Shown here in pieces: positions 1-11,910 of a stretch of DNA of 64,000 bases (its first letter is position 1; the number at the start of each line of letters is the position of its first letter). This DNA is from Hygrocybe punicea (lineage: Eukaryota; Basidiomycota; Agaricomycetes; Agaricales; Hygrophoraceae): NCBI GenBank assembly GCA_963556145.1, contig OY744466.1:2170001-2234000 (forward strand), written 5' to 3'. A program made the translations under genes and the position numbers. The notes under the pieces were generated by a model. That model saw only the letters and a list, made by a program, of their open reading frames with translations, did not search any database and was not told where the DNA came from.

Positions 1-317
1 TGTTCATCCTGAAACAGTTTATGGACCGCAACCATTTCCGACTTTGCCTCGTCAACCCTGACAGTGAGCTTGTCAACACGAGCAGAAAACTTTTCGAGGT
101 TGTGAGAGGTGTCAAGCAGGAGTATCCGCATGGAAGTTCCATTCTTGTCGATGGGGGCAATGGAGGAATATGAGGTCCCTGAAGAGGTTGGGGTGGCTGA
201 AGAGCTCGGGGCCAAAGCAGACACGTCCTTGCGGAGCAGATGAGCCCATAGTGCCGTGGAAGCAGACGGGCGCTGTACAACTCGACTCGGAGAGGCTGAT
301 GAATGCGTCGAAGTCAT
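1..317 (-). CDS. Hypothetical protein, N-terminal part (incomplete at window edge)
   Basis: An open frame runs on the minus strand from an ATG at 317 to the left edge with no stop, giving 105 residues of an incomplete protein. The first ~60 residues are rich in Ser, Thr, Ala and Pro and look disordered. The following stretch (NLEKFSARVDKLTVRVDEAK) has heptad-like spacing of hydrophobic residues, suggesting the start of a coiled coil. I do not recognise the family. The codon use and lack of stops look like real coding sequence, but the frame could also begin at a spliced upstream exon. The gene is in the same orientation as its neighbour at 535-1489, whose 3' end lies about 220 bases upstream of this start. 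Confidence 0.45.
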   Translation of the reverse strand, partial: MTSTHSSASPSRVVQRPSASTALWAHLLRKDVSALAPSSSATPTSSGTSYSSIAPIDKNGTSMRILLLDTSHNLEKFSARVDKLTVRVDEAKSEMVAVHKLFQDE

Positions 318-534
318 CGTTGTCCCTTTTTGGCAAATGTCAGTTACAATAAATCCGAGACCGTTGCCCGCCAACCAAAATGACTGAGATTTTTTCGTGA
401 TTGCATTGGTACAGTACACGGAAACACAGAAACTTCGTAATTGAACTTATGGTCTGCAAAAGAAACATACAGGGACATAACGGGGACATTCCATCAGGAC
501 GGGCAGTAAGGTCCATGGTATGCTCAACACAAAT

Positions 535-1489
535 CTAGTTTTTGGAGAACTTGGAAAAGAACCCTTTGGTCATGGGGTATGATGCCTGTGTCGCTCCGGA
601 CAATCGGTCTCTGCGACGGCCCAAACAGACAGTGAACCCCGCTAGAACGAGAAGGATCAAGGTAATGAAAGTGAGCCAGAAACCTTCCGAAAGCAAGTGG
701 ATCAGTCGAGACTCGCAAAAGGTACAATATTCATGACTCACCGGGCCCAGTGATGGTATTCGTATGGACTCCCAATTTTCCCATCTCATGGTGTACGTAC
801 GCGTATAGTGCGATATCGATGGCGAACGCGACGAGCGTTATGACAGCGGCCACAAACGACAGAAGGGAAGCGGCAAGTGTCACCGTAACGTGCTTGGAGA
901 ATGCCAGGAGGAACGCGACGAATGTGACGGCGGTTGCTGACACCATCGGTTGGCTTGTTGAAAGTGCGACGGGGGACATGTAGAGGTGCTTACCTACTGG
1001 ATGGACAACCAGTCCTCGAGTCCAAGAGGTCCCAATGATAACACTAACATGGTTAACGGGATTTTCGACACCCGTCGTGTAGCCATTACCCGCTGTACAG
1101 GCTACGTCAAACCGATACGACCTCTCGAAAGTGGTGGAACACGTACTGGCTGCGGTGCATATTCTGTCACCGTGGATATTAATCTCGCAGCCGGCCCTGT
1201 GCATTCCTTACAATCAGCCGATGCCACCCGTTGCCGCTCAGAGAGACATACCAAACACCAAACTACCAGAATGTTAGCACTCACTGGCATATTCCTGATA
1301 GAAGGGGTCATAACTTGAACTTACCCGAATCTGATTTACGCTAAGCGAGCTCGCCGCAACACCAGAACCAAAGTGTACACGGGTGATGTCAAGCCCCACC
1401 AGGAAGGGTAGCGAGATAGAAGTCAGGAAACTGAGTACAAATGCGCAGGAAAGACAAACAATTCCCGTAATCCAGAGCACACGGGCCAT
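535..1489 (-). CDS. SUR7/PalI (Rim9-type) family four-helix membrane protein
   Basis: Five exons are supported: 1489-1325, 1262-1252, 1196-994, 936-742 and 683-535, totalling 723 bases (240 residues). The chain starts with a hydrophobic helix (residues ~5-32), then an extracellular loop that begins with the family motif RFGVW followed by GCE and a pair of cysteines (ICTAASTC). Three further helices lie near residues 127-143, 145-175 and 189-209, and the tail is short and cytosolic. This layout is that of the fungal SUR7/PalI family, plasma-membrane proteins linked to eisosomes, cortical patches or pH signalling. The second exon is only 11 bases and encodes the conserved FGVW; without it the signature motif is lost, which is good evidence that it is real. 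The last acceptor (GAAG) is inferred from the family pattern. Which subfamily it belongs to cannot be told. Confidence 0.8.
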
Positions 1490-1988
1490 ATTGTGGGTTG
1501 TGGGTGACGGGACAGGATGACGGGACAGGAGCTCGAGGGAGCCCCAATAGCTTCCGACGTTTTTAAGTTGTTCGATTTACTTTATCGGGATATTCCTGGA
1601 TCACGTGCACACATTCCGTCCCTGATCCTCAGTATTTTACATTGCGGATACACTGCTGCGCACACGGGAGTCAATTCGGATGCTTCAGTGAGTTCACAAA
1701 TGTATTTTACATTGCGGAAAACATTGGCTCTTGGAAAAAGTCCTGCATTACTGAAAATCTTGTCGAACAGTTCAAAAATTGGCTACACTGATAAATCCAG
1801 GGTTTCTCAAATAAGATTGCATGCAAAATTTTAAATAAGAAGCTACAAACGGGTTGCAAATCGTTTAATAGTGAAGTGCAGCGGCGTTGGTCTTTGAAAG
1901 AATACACATCGCGATTCGAGACTCAAGTACAACCAGGCTGGAAAAAAAAAGGTCGACAAGAAATAGAAACCCCGACTTGCCCGTACTA
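1490..1988. other. Intergenic: promoter of the SUR7/PalI gene and 3' flank of GH30
   Basis: Short ORFs on both strands lack splice or family support. A 17-base segment, GTATTTTACATTGCGGA, occurs twice about 70 bases apart (near 1631 and 1699). I see no other structure. Confidence 0.5.
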
Positions 1989-4509
1989 TCACAATCCCAT
2001 GTGTTCCTGCGCAGAAGGGGAGTCAAAGAAGACTTCCTGTGCTTCTGTGGTGGCATTGACGACAGCATGAGTAGGTGGCGCATACCACCAGAGCGTGGTC
2101 ACTCCAACTGGGAAGGTATATGTTGCCTATGTGCGACGGTGAATCAGGCTCCAGGTCACGAATAGATGTATATACATGGCGTGCACACCTGCATGCCTCG
2201 GAATGCAATGGTCGTCGTGACTGGTGTGGGACTCCAGACACCGTTCGTGTTATCAAACCCTACATACGGTCGGTCAACATCAATGTCTGTCGTCGTCAAG
2301 ACACATCGCATTATCACTCACAATTCAACACCACGATCGAGTACCGAAGCCAGTCGGATGGATCGACACGGCCAGTAACATACGCTCCAACAACTAACGC
2401 CCAGTTAAGGGAACCGCCAACGCTAACCGCGATGCGTTTACCCCATGGCCCGTTGACATCCTTTGGGATGATGGCTTTGGAGGCTTGTGCCATGGAGTAA
2501 ACTTGAGGGACAGCTCAATCTTGGTGTACACACACAACCCAATAGAAAGACACTTACATTCTTGGTTCACGCTGTAGCTGCCGTCACTGTTGACTGAAAC
2601 AAGTGCGCGGCATCCAGGTCCACCGCAGCTATTTGTACCCGGTAATTTGGGGTTTCCGTTGCCGTCAAGTGCGATGTTCCACATCAAGCCAGCTCGAGCA
2701 TTATGGGTGATGGCGCCGATCCAACTGGAAAAGGTCAGGAAAAGGTCAGTTTTCAACACATCGATATTTGATAGGTTATACATCTCACAGATTACTCATG
2801 TACCACTAAGCGATTGAACACATCAAAGATTGAAACGAGAATTATCTATAGGTTCGTACCTTGATATCACTCCACCAGTCTGAACCTATCAGTGATGCAC
2901 ATTCCGTAAAGTAAATCTCCTTGTTGGGATAAGCCGCATGGAAGGCGTCTTGGTTCTCTACCTTGCCAGCATAACAATGGAACGCCACTCCAGCAAATGC
3001 ACTTTCGGCCATTTGCATCTGGAAGACATGTTAGGTACGATCAAGTGGAAACAAGGACCCCTACCAATGTTACAGGGTAAAAAGCAGCGTTGCTCCAATT
3101 GTGCTCAAAACCTATCAGCTTTGTACTCGCGAACCCGTTGTTGTTCATTAATGGCCTCAACACCAAGCCAATTTTTGCTTCCGTCGCAGCTGAAATGAGA
3201 CAAGTTGGATAGGTAGGATTACTGTTCTGAGGCTCGTTCTGCAAAAATAACTGTTACCAAGGAGAAAGTACTCCACTTTTGGCGAACCGACCTGGATCGA
3301 AATAGCATATGGCATGATACCATGGGCTTTGAATCCCTGCAAAGATTTCAAGAGATACCGAGCGACTTGCAACCACTGTGTCAGGAAGACATTCAAACAT
3401 TCAAACCAGGAAAACGTACAACTGGAAATATAGGCAGTGTTCAAAGAACCACCATTCATCGTCCCACTATCTTTCATCCAGCCGGGCTGTACATATATGT
3501 GTGGCATGAGTTTTTCAAATTCTTAACGACGGGCTTGGTTCCCAAATAAAAACTAAAAATGGCGACGAAGGAGCGCCGTATAAGCCAGCAGATGCGGAAC
3601 TTACCGGCGACCACGGACAGACATGTATTTTGAGGATGTGATTGACAGATTGAATATCTTGGAGTACGGTGAATAAATAGGACGGTGCGACGTTGATGTT
3701 GAAATTATTTAGTGACGTGTCTCCACTGGTATCGTCAAAGCTGTATGCTGCAGAACGGAGTTGAACACTAACGAAGAGGTACGAAACGCGATCAGGTTTA
3801 CCTCTGGCAGAAAAGTCAGATGCACCGAGAGAGACTCGGATGTAGGATAAGCCCGCTGCGTTGGCACCGTCGGTAGCTGCCAAAGGAAGGCGTTAGGTGA
3901 GTTTACTTGGTGACAATGGGTGGAACAGGCCTACGGTCAAAGAGATAATGCAGAAGTTGCCAGTAATTCCCCGAATTCTTAGACTTAGTATGTAAATCGG
4001 AATTAGTAGAACTTCAACGAGTAGAATGATGTGTTTTTCGTCACCTTTAAATTATGTAAAGTAAGGGCAGAGGAGTCGGCTTGAATATGATGAAAACCCA
4101 TTTTAGCACTCCCATTTTTTCCAGAAACCAATATCTTACTGAGTGTTCCCCCGAAACCCCACACTGTTTGGTAGGTAGTCGTGTCGTCGATGACAATGTT
4201 TGCCTTGCCAATGGGACCCGGGGAGACAAAGTGGATAGGACTCGAAGGCGAGACATTATTGAACAAGCTTATTGAAAAGGATAATATACAAGCGTGAGTT
4301 TGTGAATGAACTACTCTTAGCAGTGTATATGATTGCTCACGTATTCCTATTCCAAGTGGTGGACCACTTGCAAGGCGAGCAGCAAAGACTTCAGTGTCGG
4401 TAAAAGTGTTAACTCGCAGTAGGATAACAATACTCACAATGTCCCATATCAGCTGAGCTGCGACGGATTGCACAAGGACGAGGAAGAGAACAACATTAGA
4501 AGATTGCAT
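1989..4509 (-). CDS. Secreted glycoside hydrolase family 30, probable endo-beta-1,6-glucanase
   Basis: Sixteen exons can be read from the start at 4509: 4509-4438, 4366-4341, 4267-4140, 4079-4045, 3983-3935, 3876-3802, 3747-3605, 3486-3420, 3365-3292, 3238-3065, 3018-2860, 2805-2789, 2724-2558, 2501-2322, 2259-2189 and 2126-1989. The total is 1575 bases, 524 residues. Residues 1-18 form a signal peptide. The GH30 fold follows, with GFGGTLTDSSALTL near the N-terminus, ISIQNEPQ holding the acid/base Glu, and IYFTECAS holding the nucleophile Glu. The C-terminal beta domain includes GPWGKRIAV and NWALVVGAYV. Fungal members with this pattern hydrolyse beta-1,6-glucan in fungal walls, so wall remodelling or mycoparasitism is likely. 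Three exons are tiny (26, 17 and 35 bases); each restores a conserved stretch (WSTTWNR, WYMSNL, SKN). Both catalytic residues are intact, so the gene looks functional. Confidence 0.9.
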
Positions 4510-4903
4510 GTTGTTGACGTTTCTTGAGTACCTTTGACTTGAACTTCTGCATTTATATTGCCGCAGGTAGCCATTTTCGTACAAAAGGTCCCGGTCAGGT
4601 CAGCCCTAGGCACCTTTTTTGCTGGACATCGGGCGCAGTTTGGCTGCACGTGTAACCTTTTTCGGATAATAGGTCCAAGTCAGGTTAGTTCTGGCGCCGA
4701 AGAGCTACTGTAAAGTGGAGCATCATGCCATGACTCTACTGGCAGGAGAAGACATACACATCTGACATGGGAATGCAGAGTCACAGACGTCTGGCGAAAA
4801 CCAAAAAAGTAAACGTCTCAGTCAGGTCACGCGATCTGGTCACGTGCACAGAAGTCAACACTCATTCATTGCAGTGGCATATGAACTGTGCTAAAAGTTA
4901 TAT
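4510..4903. promoter_or_regulatory. Intergenic: GH30 promoter region and 3' flank of AP-1 beta
   Basis: This holds the upstream region of the GH30 gene and the 3' end of the adaptin gene. Two imperfect copies of a segment with GGTC..GTCAGGT and GGTCCAAGTCAGGTTAG lie at about 4590-4610 and 4671-4690. They may be regulatory or simply a decayed duplication. Confidence 0.35.
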
Positions 4904-7526
4904 CTAAAACAACCCCAAAAGGTCTTCCTCGGGCTTCTGAGGCTGTTGCATGGCTGACCCATATGCCATCTGAGAAGCAATGGCAGGAGTAGTCGCCAGT
5001 GGTGGAAGCGGTGACGGAGACGATCCGACACCCCCGAACGCCAAGCCACCAAGAGCATTCTGTGCGGGTCCTCCGCCGAAGATAGAGACAAGATCATCGA
5101 GCGGGTTAGTTGAGGTTCCAGAGAGGAGACTCGCAGCGGCAGGCGTTCGCGTGAGCACTTCGGTAGCAGCCAAACCGGTTGGCTGGCCATTCGTGGCGGG
5201 CTCGTCATCGAAGTCGAGCAGATTCTCTGCCTGCTGGCCAGCTGCAACAGTTTGTAGCGCCTTCTTGGTTGAGAACCGATCGTCTCCGTGCCTTACGAAG
5301 GGATAAGTCAGGCTGTTGGAAAGGACGCGTTGGATATCAATATATATACTCACTCTGTTCCTTTCCGTTGCAGGGAGTCGGCGCCCACTTTTCCACGGCC
5401 AATGAAAGTTTCTTCCGGCTTGTGATAGACACTGGCCAAACTCGAAATTTCTCCAAGAAGTTCTTCTAGCAGAGCAGACGACACTGTCGTCCGAGGGATT
5501 GAAATCGGTGGTCGGTGAGCTAGAACCACGGCCTGACGTGTCATGCTCAGACTGTCTAGCAGGAAGATACCAAAACCTGAATCTCACTTTGGCTGCGCCT
5601 GGATCGGTCGACAACAGCCGCCAATAGATATAGGCACGATCGCGCACGTCAGGCGAATCACAATCTTTCGTGGCTGTGTTGAGAACTCGTTGCACGACAC
5701 CTTGCGAGGAGTCAGGTTTCTTCAAGAATAGCTTCACAACGGCCGTCAGCGTTTGCAGTTGTACCTGAAATGCTGCTTTTAGCTCTTTCAGTTGCAAGAG
5801 GCAGAGGGAGGAGCATACAGGATATGATTCTTCTGTGAAGGAATCGACAAATATCCCCAGCAATTCGTCCGCGTTGTCAATTTTGTTGGCGTATTCCCCG
5901 ATGATCCAGATGAGAGAAGCTTTCGCCTCTGGTTCATCCAGCTCATCAAGGTTGGCACACAAGGTTGGAATGACACCTTCATATGTGGAAGGATATTTCC
6001 GGAAAATGTCCTTGAGTTTTAAGTCAAGAAGGATCCCCAAATGTAAACGATGCAGCTTACCTTCATTACGACGACAGCTTCCTGGACAACATAACTGACC
6101 CGAGTTGCAATGAGATCTAGTAATACATTCACGCATCTTTCGGCCGCATTATCGATTTTTATTGCTGTCTGTCCGATGGCTTTGATACTCTTCCGCACAA
6201 AGTCGACGTCAACTTCTGATGCGTACCTAAAGCGAAAGTAAGTATAATATATGAACAGCCAGTGGTTTCACACACTCCTTCAATTCGCTCAAAAGTGCAT
6301 CGACATTGTTCTCGGCCGCCAAACGAACCATGACGTCGAGTTTCTCTACCTTGACGTACAGAGGATCGTTGTACTTGCAGAAAAAGACACGCATCTCGTT
6401 GGAGAGAATATCAGGCCGCTTTTGCAGCAGGAGGTTGATGTTGCGCAGCGCCACCCATTGCACTTCGGGAGGAGACGACAATAACGTGACGAGTGGAGGG
6501 GCCATTTTCCGGACGAGTTGCTTGATGAGGTCTTCTCGACGTACTCCACGCATGTGGATCATTATGACCTGCGAAATGTGCGGTATAGCTCACGAACAGG
6601 AGGGGAAATAAGTTCCAGAACTGACCTTGATAGCGGCCAAAACAACGCTTCCGTTGACGTGCTGGAACTGTGGGACCACCCGTTCACAAATATGTTCGCT
6701 CTCCTTCTCATCTTGCGCGCTGTACCGGGCCAAAGCGTTCAGAACAGCGACTCGACCCCATTCCGAACATTCGTTCAAGGCAATAAGGAGTTTATTAAGG
6801 ACAGAAGGAGTGATAACAAAGATAGCGGGATCGGAAGAAGAGGTAGAGGGTTGTGATGTCGCAGCGATGTGGATGTCCGTGAGCGCCGCCACTGTGTTGG
6901 CGACCACCTGTTCGATCGGTAAGGCACGGATTCCAGAATTGCGTCCCAGAGTTGCATACTCACCATGGGATTGCTATCCGAAATCATCTCCTGAAGCTGC
7001 TCAAGGAATCCATTGTCCATTACTAACTCCGGCTTGAGATCGTACAGCTTTGCAACACATAGGGCAGCGGTCTTGCGGACGTAAGGATTGTCGTCGCGGA
7101 GACACTTTTGCAGCGGGTCGCACAGATAATCAATGATCTTCTCCGCGCGCAAACAACCCATGGTCCGGATTGCCAGTGCGCGAACCAGTGGATTGGGATC
7201 ATCTGTGTCTTTGACGAAAGTATTGACGGCGAGGATGACGAGCTCCGGCTGTGTCTTGGCGTAATTCATGAGATATAAGTATACCAGTTTCTTCTGTTCG
7301 AGATCTTCTGTTTGCATGTTCTTGAGAACATCGGGGAAGAGGCCGCTGACATCTGACTCGGACCAATGAAGTTGGTGAGAGGGTATTGCAGAGGAGGAGT
7401 ACCTTTGCCCACGGTCATGGACGCGATCGTCCGTTTAATTGCATCTTTGCGCTTGTCGCGGTATTCACTGTTGAGGTCGACGCTGAGCTCATAGTTCTCG
7501 CCCTTTCGCGGTGCTCGGACGCTCAT
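4904..7526 (-). CDS. apl2: AP-1 clathrin adaptor complex subunit beta (beta adaptin)
   Basis: Nine exons are supported: 7526-7403, 7352-6964, 6907-6626, 6568-6276, 6226-6061, 6010-5819, 5764-5588, 5532-5354 and 5312-4904, summing to 2211 bases (736 residues). The first ~560 residues are the adaptin N-terminal helical-repeat trunk, with the typical [24 protein letters not shown] opening, [35 protein letters not shown] and [11 protein letters not shown]. The trunk binds the other AP-1 subunits. The C-terminal ~170 residues are a flexible hinge with a clathrin box (LLDFDDE), and the chain ends in LLGLF. There is no folded ear domain, which matches the ~730-residue length of fungal AP-1 beta. The protein acts at the trans-Golgi and endosomes. 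The junction after ADSLQRK (5354/5312) is the least certain splice. Confidence 0.9.
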
Positions 7527-7713
7527 CTCGAGGAAAGGCAGATTATGTAAGCCACGATAAAGTAATAATTGTTATAACAAAGATATATTCTAACGACGAC
7601 CAGGTGACTGACCGTCCACCTATTTGTCGTCTTGCTCGTCCGTTCCTCTTCCTTATCTCCGTGAACTGCTCTCCAGTGACTGACCGTACTATAATATCCC
7701 TATTCCCAGCGTG
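7527..7713. promoter_or_regulatory. Shared divergent promoter of AP-1 beta and ornithine carbamoyltransferase
   Basis: Only 187 bases separate the two start codons, so the genes must share a compact bidirectional promoter. The sequence is not obviously TATA-driven. A direct repeat GTGACTGACCGT occurs at about 7603 and 7677. Confidence 0.5.
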
Positions 7714-8778
7714 ATGCCACCCCTCAAGCTCACCACCATCAGTCGTTCATTCACGAGGCGCTACTCCACTGCCTCCCCCACCCCCCGCCACCTGCTTACA
7801 ATAGCAGACCTCACCCCGTCCGAATTCACCACCTTAGTGCAGAACGCTGCCTACCACAAATCCGCGATCAAAGCAGGCACCTGGTCGGAAACCAACCGCT
7901 CGGCTCTCCGAGGCCAGACCATCGGCATGAGCTTTAGCAAGCGGTCGACGCGCACCCGCGTCTCCACTGAGGCTGCCATCGCCGCCATGGGAGGACACCC
8001 AATGTTCCTCGGCAAGGAAGACATCCAGCTGGGCGTCAACGAGAGCCTGCGCGACACAGCTGTGGTTATAAGCGGCATGGTGAGCGCCATCATAGCACGC
8101 GTGGGCCCTCATAGCGATGTGGAAGGACTGGCAGAGCACAGTTCTGTGCCCGTGATTAATGCGTTGAGCGATATGTTTCATCCGTTGCAGACGGTGGCGG
8201 ATTTTTTGACCGTGAGTGAAGTGTTTGGTAAGGGAGGAAAGAATCTGGGAGTTCAGGGGCTCAAGATAGCGTGGGTCGGAGATGCCAATAATGTCTTGTT
8301 TGATTTGGCCATTGGGGCGGCGAAGTTGGGTGTCGACATGGCGGTTGCGTCCCCTGAAGAGTATAGGATTCCGGATGATATGCGGGCTCTCATCAAGAAT
8401 GCTGCCGACTCGGCACCTCAGGCTGGGAGACTCACAGAGACGACTGTTCCAGAGGAGGCTGTCAATGGGGCCGATATCTTGGTCACAGATACGTGGGTGT
8501 CAATGGGGCAGGAGGAAGAGATGGCCGAGAGGTTGAAAGCGTTTGCAGGGTACCAGATCACTAACGAGATGGCGAAAAAAGGCGGTGCGAACCAAGGGTG
8601 GAGATTCATGCATTGTTTGCCTCGACATCCTGAAGAGGTGGCTGATGAGGTCTTCTATGGCCCAAGGAGCCTGGCGTTCCAGCAAGCTGGGAATCGTTTA
8701 TGGGCGGCAATTTCTGTGATAGAGACGTTTGTAGTCAACAAAGGTAACATTCACTGCGGAAACTCTGATTTAGCATGA
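7714..8778 (+). CDS. arg3: Ornithine carbamoyltransferase, mitochondrial
   Basis: A single uninterrupted exon encodes 354 residues. The first ATG in frame is at 7714; the base triplet just before it is GTG. Residues 1-~25 are basic, hydroxylated and free of acidic residues, as in a mitochondrial targeting peptide. The enzyme joins carbamoyl phosphate and ornithine to make citrulline in arginine biosynthesis. Diagnostic sites are all present: SKRSTRT (carbamoyl-phosphate loop), MFHPLQ, the ornithine-side DTWVSMG, and MHCLPRH near the C-terminus with the catalytic Cys. Length matches fungal enzymes. The lack of introns contrasts with its neighbours. Confidence 0.95.
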   Translation: MPPLKLTTISRSFTRRYSTASPTPRHLLTIADLTPSEFTTLVQNAAYHKSAIKAGTWSETNRSALRGQTIGMSFSKRSTRTRVSTEAAIAAMGGHPMFLGKEDIQLGVNESLRDTAVVISGMVSAIIARVGPHSDVEGLAEHSSVPVINALSDMFHPLQTVADFLTVSEVFGKGGKNLGVQGLKIAWVGDANNVLFDLAIGAAKLGVDMAVASPEEYRIPDDMRALIKNAADSAPQAGRLTETTVPEEAVNGADILVTDTWVSMGQEEEMAERLKAFAGYQITNEMAKKGGANQGWRFMHCLPRHPEEVADEVFYGPRSLAFQQAGNRLWAAISVIETFVVNKGNIHCGNSDLA

Positions 8779-8969
8779 TCTGGAGAGGGTGGGGTTACCA
8801 GCTGCAGTCATTCACACCCGCCCGAATGAGACAAACGTCTCGGAACAACTTTTCCTGCATCTAATGCCTTCGGAATTCTTGTAAAATACATCTAAAAGCC
8901 TGCTACTATTATTGTACCAACTACTGTGTTCTCGGAAGAACTGGATCTCTTTCAATTCAACACACAAAG
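8779..8969. terminator. 3' flank of the ornithine carbamoyltransferase gene
   Basis: AT-rich sequence follows the stop, with AAATAC and TAAAAG motifs near 8882-8897 that may serve polyadenylation. No gene is seen. Confidence 0.25.
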
Positions 8970-10372
8970 CTGTTTGGGTGGAAATATGAAAATTTAATCA
9001 TGAAATGTGACAAATAACACAACTTGGACAACATTTTGAATGGCTATTATCCATTCAATATCAAGGAACTGCACAGGAGATGGATGGTGTGGAGAAGAAG
9101 AATAGTGTGCCGGAGATTCATACAGTGACAAGACTTAGACTATGAGGTCAACTCTGAGTGGGAGGGCAAAGGGAACTAAAATTTGTTATTTTGACATGGC
9201 CATTGGGCACCGTTTTTATAGTACAAAATTGTCTATCTAATTTCGGATGAGAGTCCTCAGCTGACAAAGTGATACAAGAGGAAGATGGAATGGAGATATG
9301 AGTAAGAGGTTGCGAGGAGACAATGACATGATAAATGAACAGTAAGGCCCTGTTCGGCTGGGATTATAATCTGAGATTATTCAAATTTTACTGCCAAAAT
9401 GAAATAATCAGCTTTCAGATTATTCGCTGATTGTTTGCTGTGGCAATTGGCCGATTTGGTGTGACTAGTGTGACCATTGAACCAAATCAAGGTAAGGGCT
9501 TAAGTCATCAAATCACATGTTGGTTGGTTGTCATCAAGGCATGTGCTGACTGGTGACGTGGCATTGTTTTCGCAGTAAGGAACTCATGCTGCAGTGTACA
9601 AAAATGCATTATAAAATAATAGCATACATCACAGGACTAATGAAGCTCATCTAGCATAGTTCAAGTAGTGAGGTTGAGTGAGGAATTCTTCATTGATTTC
9701 CTTGAGGCTGCTTTCGGATTATTTGGCCTAATTGGGTTAGAGACAGTCTATTCTTAGTACTAGCTTAGTCAGCATGACTGCTCATCCAGCCGTTATTAAT
9801 CTCCCATACAAATCTACTACAAAACTTGGTGTAGCCTTGGTTAGTGCAAACTAATATAGGATAACTCTTTTTTTTTCATCCAAAAGCCTGTGGTATGTGG
9901 AGTTTAAAGTATTGACAGAATGATTACTAAGCTACCAGAATAGTCATGTCGATTTCAGCTTTACAGTCAGCTGATCAGCAAGATCCAAAAGAGGAAGCGT
10001 GACTTTGCACAAGTTTGGATGGTGTAAATAATCTCGTGAATAATCTCAGATTATAATCCCAGCCGAACAGGGCCTAAAGTGAATTTCCACACAGAAAGAT
10101 GTAAAATACTTCTGTATGCCCATAAGGAAGGTGGAACATGCAAAAGAGGTAAGTCTGATGTCAGGGATCATGTCTGATGAGATCCGTTCCTAGCATTTGA
10201 GATTCCATGGCTTTAGGAGTCTAATGGGTTTGGTATGAGAATGGCCGCAGTGGTGGATGTATGTCGGGTTACATTGGGTAGCATTGGTTTCAAGTCCGAA
10301 TTGCTAAGGACATCGGGTTCATTTGGATATGTGATAAATTGGTGATATGGAATCAGAGGGTTGAGAACCCTC
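8970..10372 (+). repeat. Diverged copy of a 0.9-kb LTR-like repeat, split by a MITE
   Basis: The sequence around 9200-9345 and 10075-10372 aligns by eye with the repeats at 35135-36064 and 57372-58250. Shared stretches include TTTTTATAGTAC, AGGTAAGTC.GA.GTC, ATCGGGTTCAT..GGAT.TGTGATA and the terminal CTCTACA. This copy is older and more diverged, and it is interrupted by the MITE at 9346-10074. The left boundary is approximate; the right one is taken at CTCTACA. Confidence 0.5.
9346..10074. mobile_element. PIF/Harbinger-like MITE, 729 bases
   Basis: Perfect terminal inverted repeats of 38 bases (9346-9383 and 10037-10074) start GGCCCTGTTCGGCTGGGATT. They are flanked by the trinucleotide TAA on both sides (9343-9345 and 10075-10077). 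A TAA target duplication and this kind of terminal sequence fit the PIF/Harbinger superfamily, although assignment without a transposase is an inference. No coding frame is present, so it depends on an enzyme supplied elsewhere. The perfect termini point to fairly recent mobility. Confidence 0.8.
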
Positions 10373-10737
10373 TACAATGCTCACAGGGCCCAGAATACAA
10401 CCTTGCCATTGGAACACGTTGTCCCCAATGGGATCAGTGGAGCATCTCGGGATGGGATTCACCCTGGCATCTAGATGTCCCTAAGCGATGCAAAGTATGT
10501 CAACAGCCCATATTTCTGACTCAACAGAGTTCCACTGTGGGAAGTATTTGCCACATAGAATTCCTACTTTTGGATAGCCAAAATGTTTACTGAAAGCAGG
10601 AATTCTAATATGTCCCACCTACCTCTTGCAGGCATTCACATCTGCTCTGAGCAGCACTTTTGACTACTAAGCACCCATGTGGACATTCAAAGCAGCTAGA
10701 ATTGCTGCTTTTGTCAGAAATAATAATTACTTTTCAC
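10373..10737. other. Non-coding spacer, nothing recognised
   Basis: An 84-codon plus-strand frame at 10339-10593 has no family resemblance and runs out of the preceding repeat. I see no gene. Confidence 0.4.
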
Positions 10738-11511
10738 TAGGCAATGGCACGGATACTCCGTGGATATGAGATGTCTGATCTGTATCCATATCCATCAAAA
10801 TCCATATCCGTCGATCCGCCAGGCATGGATTTTCCCATGGATGTAAAACTCATGGGTATGGATAAGACATGGGTACAGATCCAAATATATGTGTGTATTC
10901 TTTGATTGTAGTACATACAATAGTACATATAATAGTATATATAATAGTAATCTAAAAGCCCTATTTACCTCACATGGACAGTGTCGACGTCAATTGACAT
11001 GACGGTAAACCAGCGCAAGGAGACCTGGGCCAAGGACACAACCATACCGTGTCTTAAGCACAGTATGGTCATGTCCCTGATGTGTGTGGGCATTCTTTCC
11101 TTGGTTGTTAATGTAGTTGCCGAGTCCCTGCATGCATGTTCATAGTATTGGTGCCGGATGACTGGACATGACCAGACTATGTAAGACACAGTCTGGTCGT
11201 GTCCGTGATGTGCATGTACCCTGTTGTGGTTGTGGTAGATGCCGAATGTTGCTGTGTCGTGTCCATAACGTGTGCACCCACGCTGTTGGCATTGTTATCA
11301 CCTCCAGTCAAAAGAATTAGCATTAAATTAAAGTGTGATTGAACCGAACACATACCTGACAACCAGAGGGTGGCCTCTGGCTGATTTTCCACCTGAATGT
11401 GGCTATCTGAGTCATTATTGTTGTTGCGTCATCGTAGTCATTGAGCAAGGAGTTGACTAAGATTAGTTTAAGAAGAGCTATTATAGAATGGAAATACATA
11501 CCTAAGCCTTG

Positions 11512-11910
11512 TGTTATGATTTCTTAGCTAAATGTGCTTACTTTTTTCTTTTTCCTTCTCTCTCTCCTCTTCCGCTATCATTAGTCATTCCTTTCATATA
11601 TGCGCTGCCATTTCCTTCCGCTTAGTCGTATGATACGACAAATGCTGTATGTTATCTCCTTTCATTCATGTTTCGTCCCTTATCACCATATGCTACGGCA
11701 CATAGCCCCTATCCCTTTCCTCATAACATAGCCACTCCCTTGGACTATATAAGTAGTCTACTTTCAGCTTGTACTGTAGACTTTAAATTTCGTATCACTT
11801 GCTACTCAATCACTTCTTCTTGCTCTAAGATTGACTGCCTTCAGAACCTAAGCCCTTTTCTCTAAACCGTCTTGTGAAGTAAAACCTTCAGCTTATTCTG
11901 TCGCATTACA
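11512..11910 (+). repeat. 5' LTR of Ty3/gypsy family 1
   Basis: 399 bases with TG...CA ends. A TATA box (TATATAAG, 11746-11753) predicts a transcript start about 32 bases downstream, at the self-priming segment 11778-11788. It differs from the 3' LTR at three sites, all CG versus TG or CA. Confidence 0.95.
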
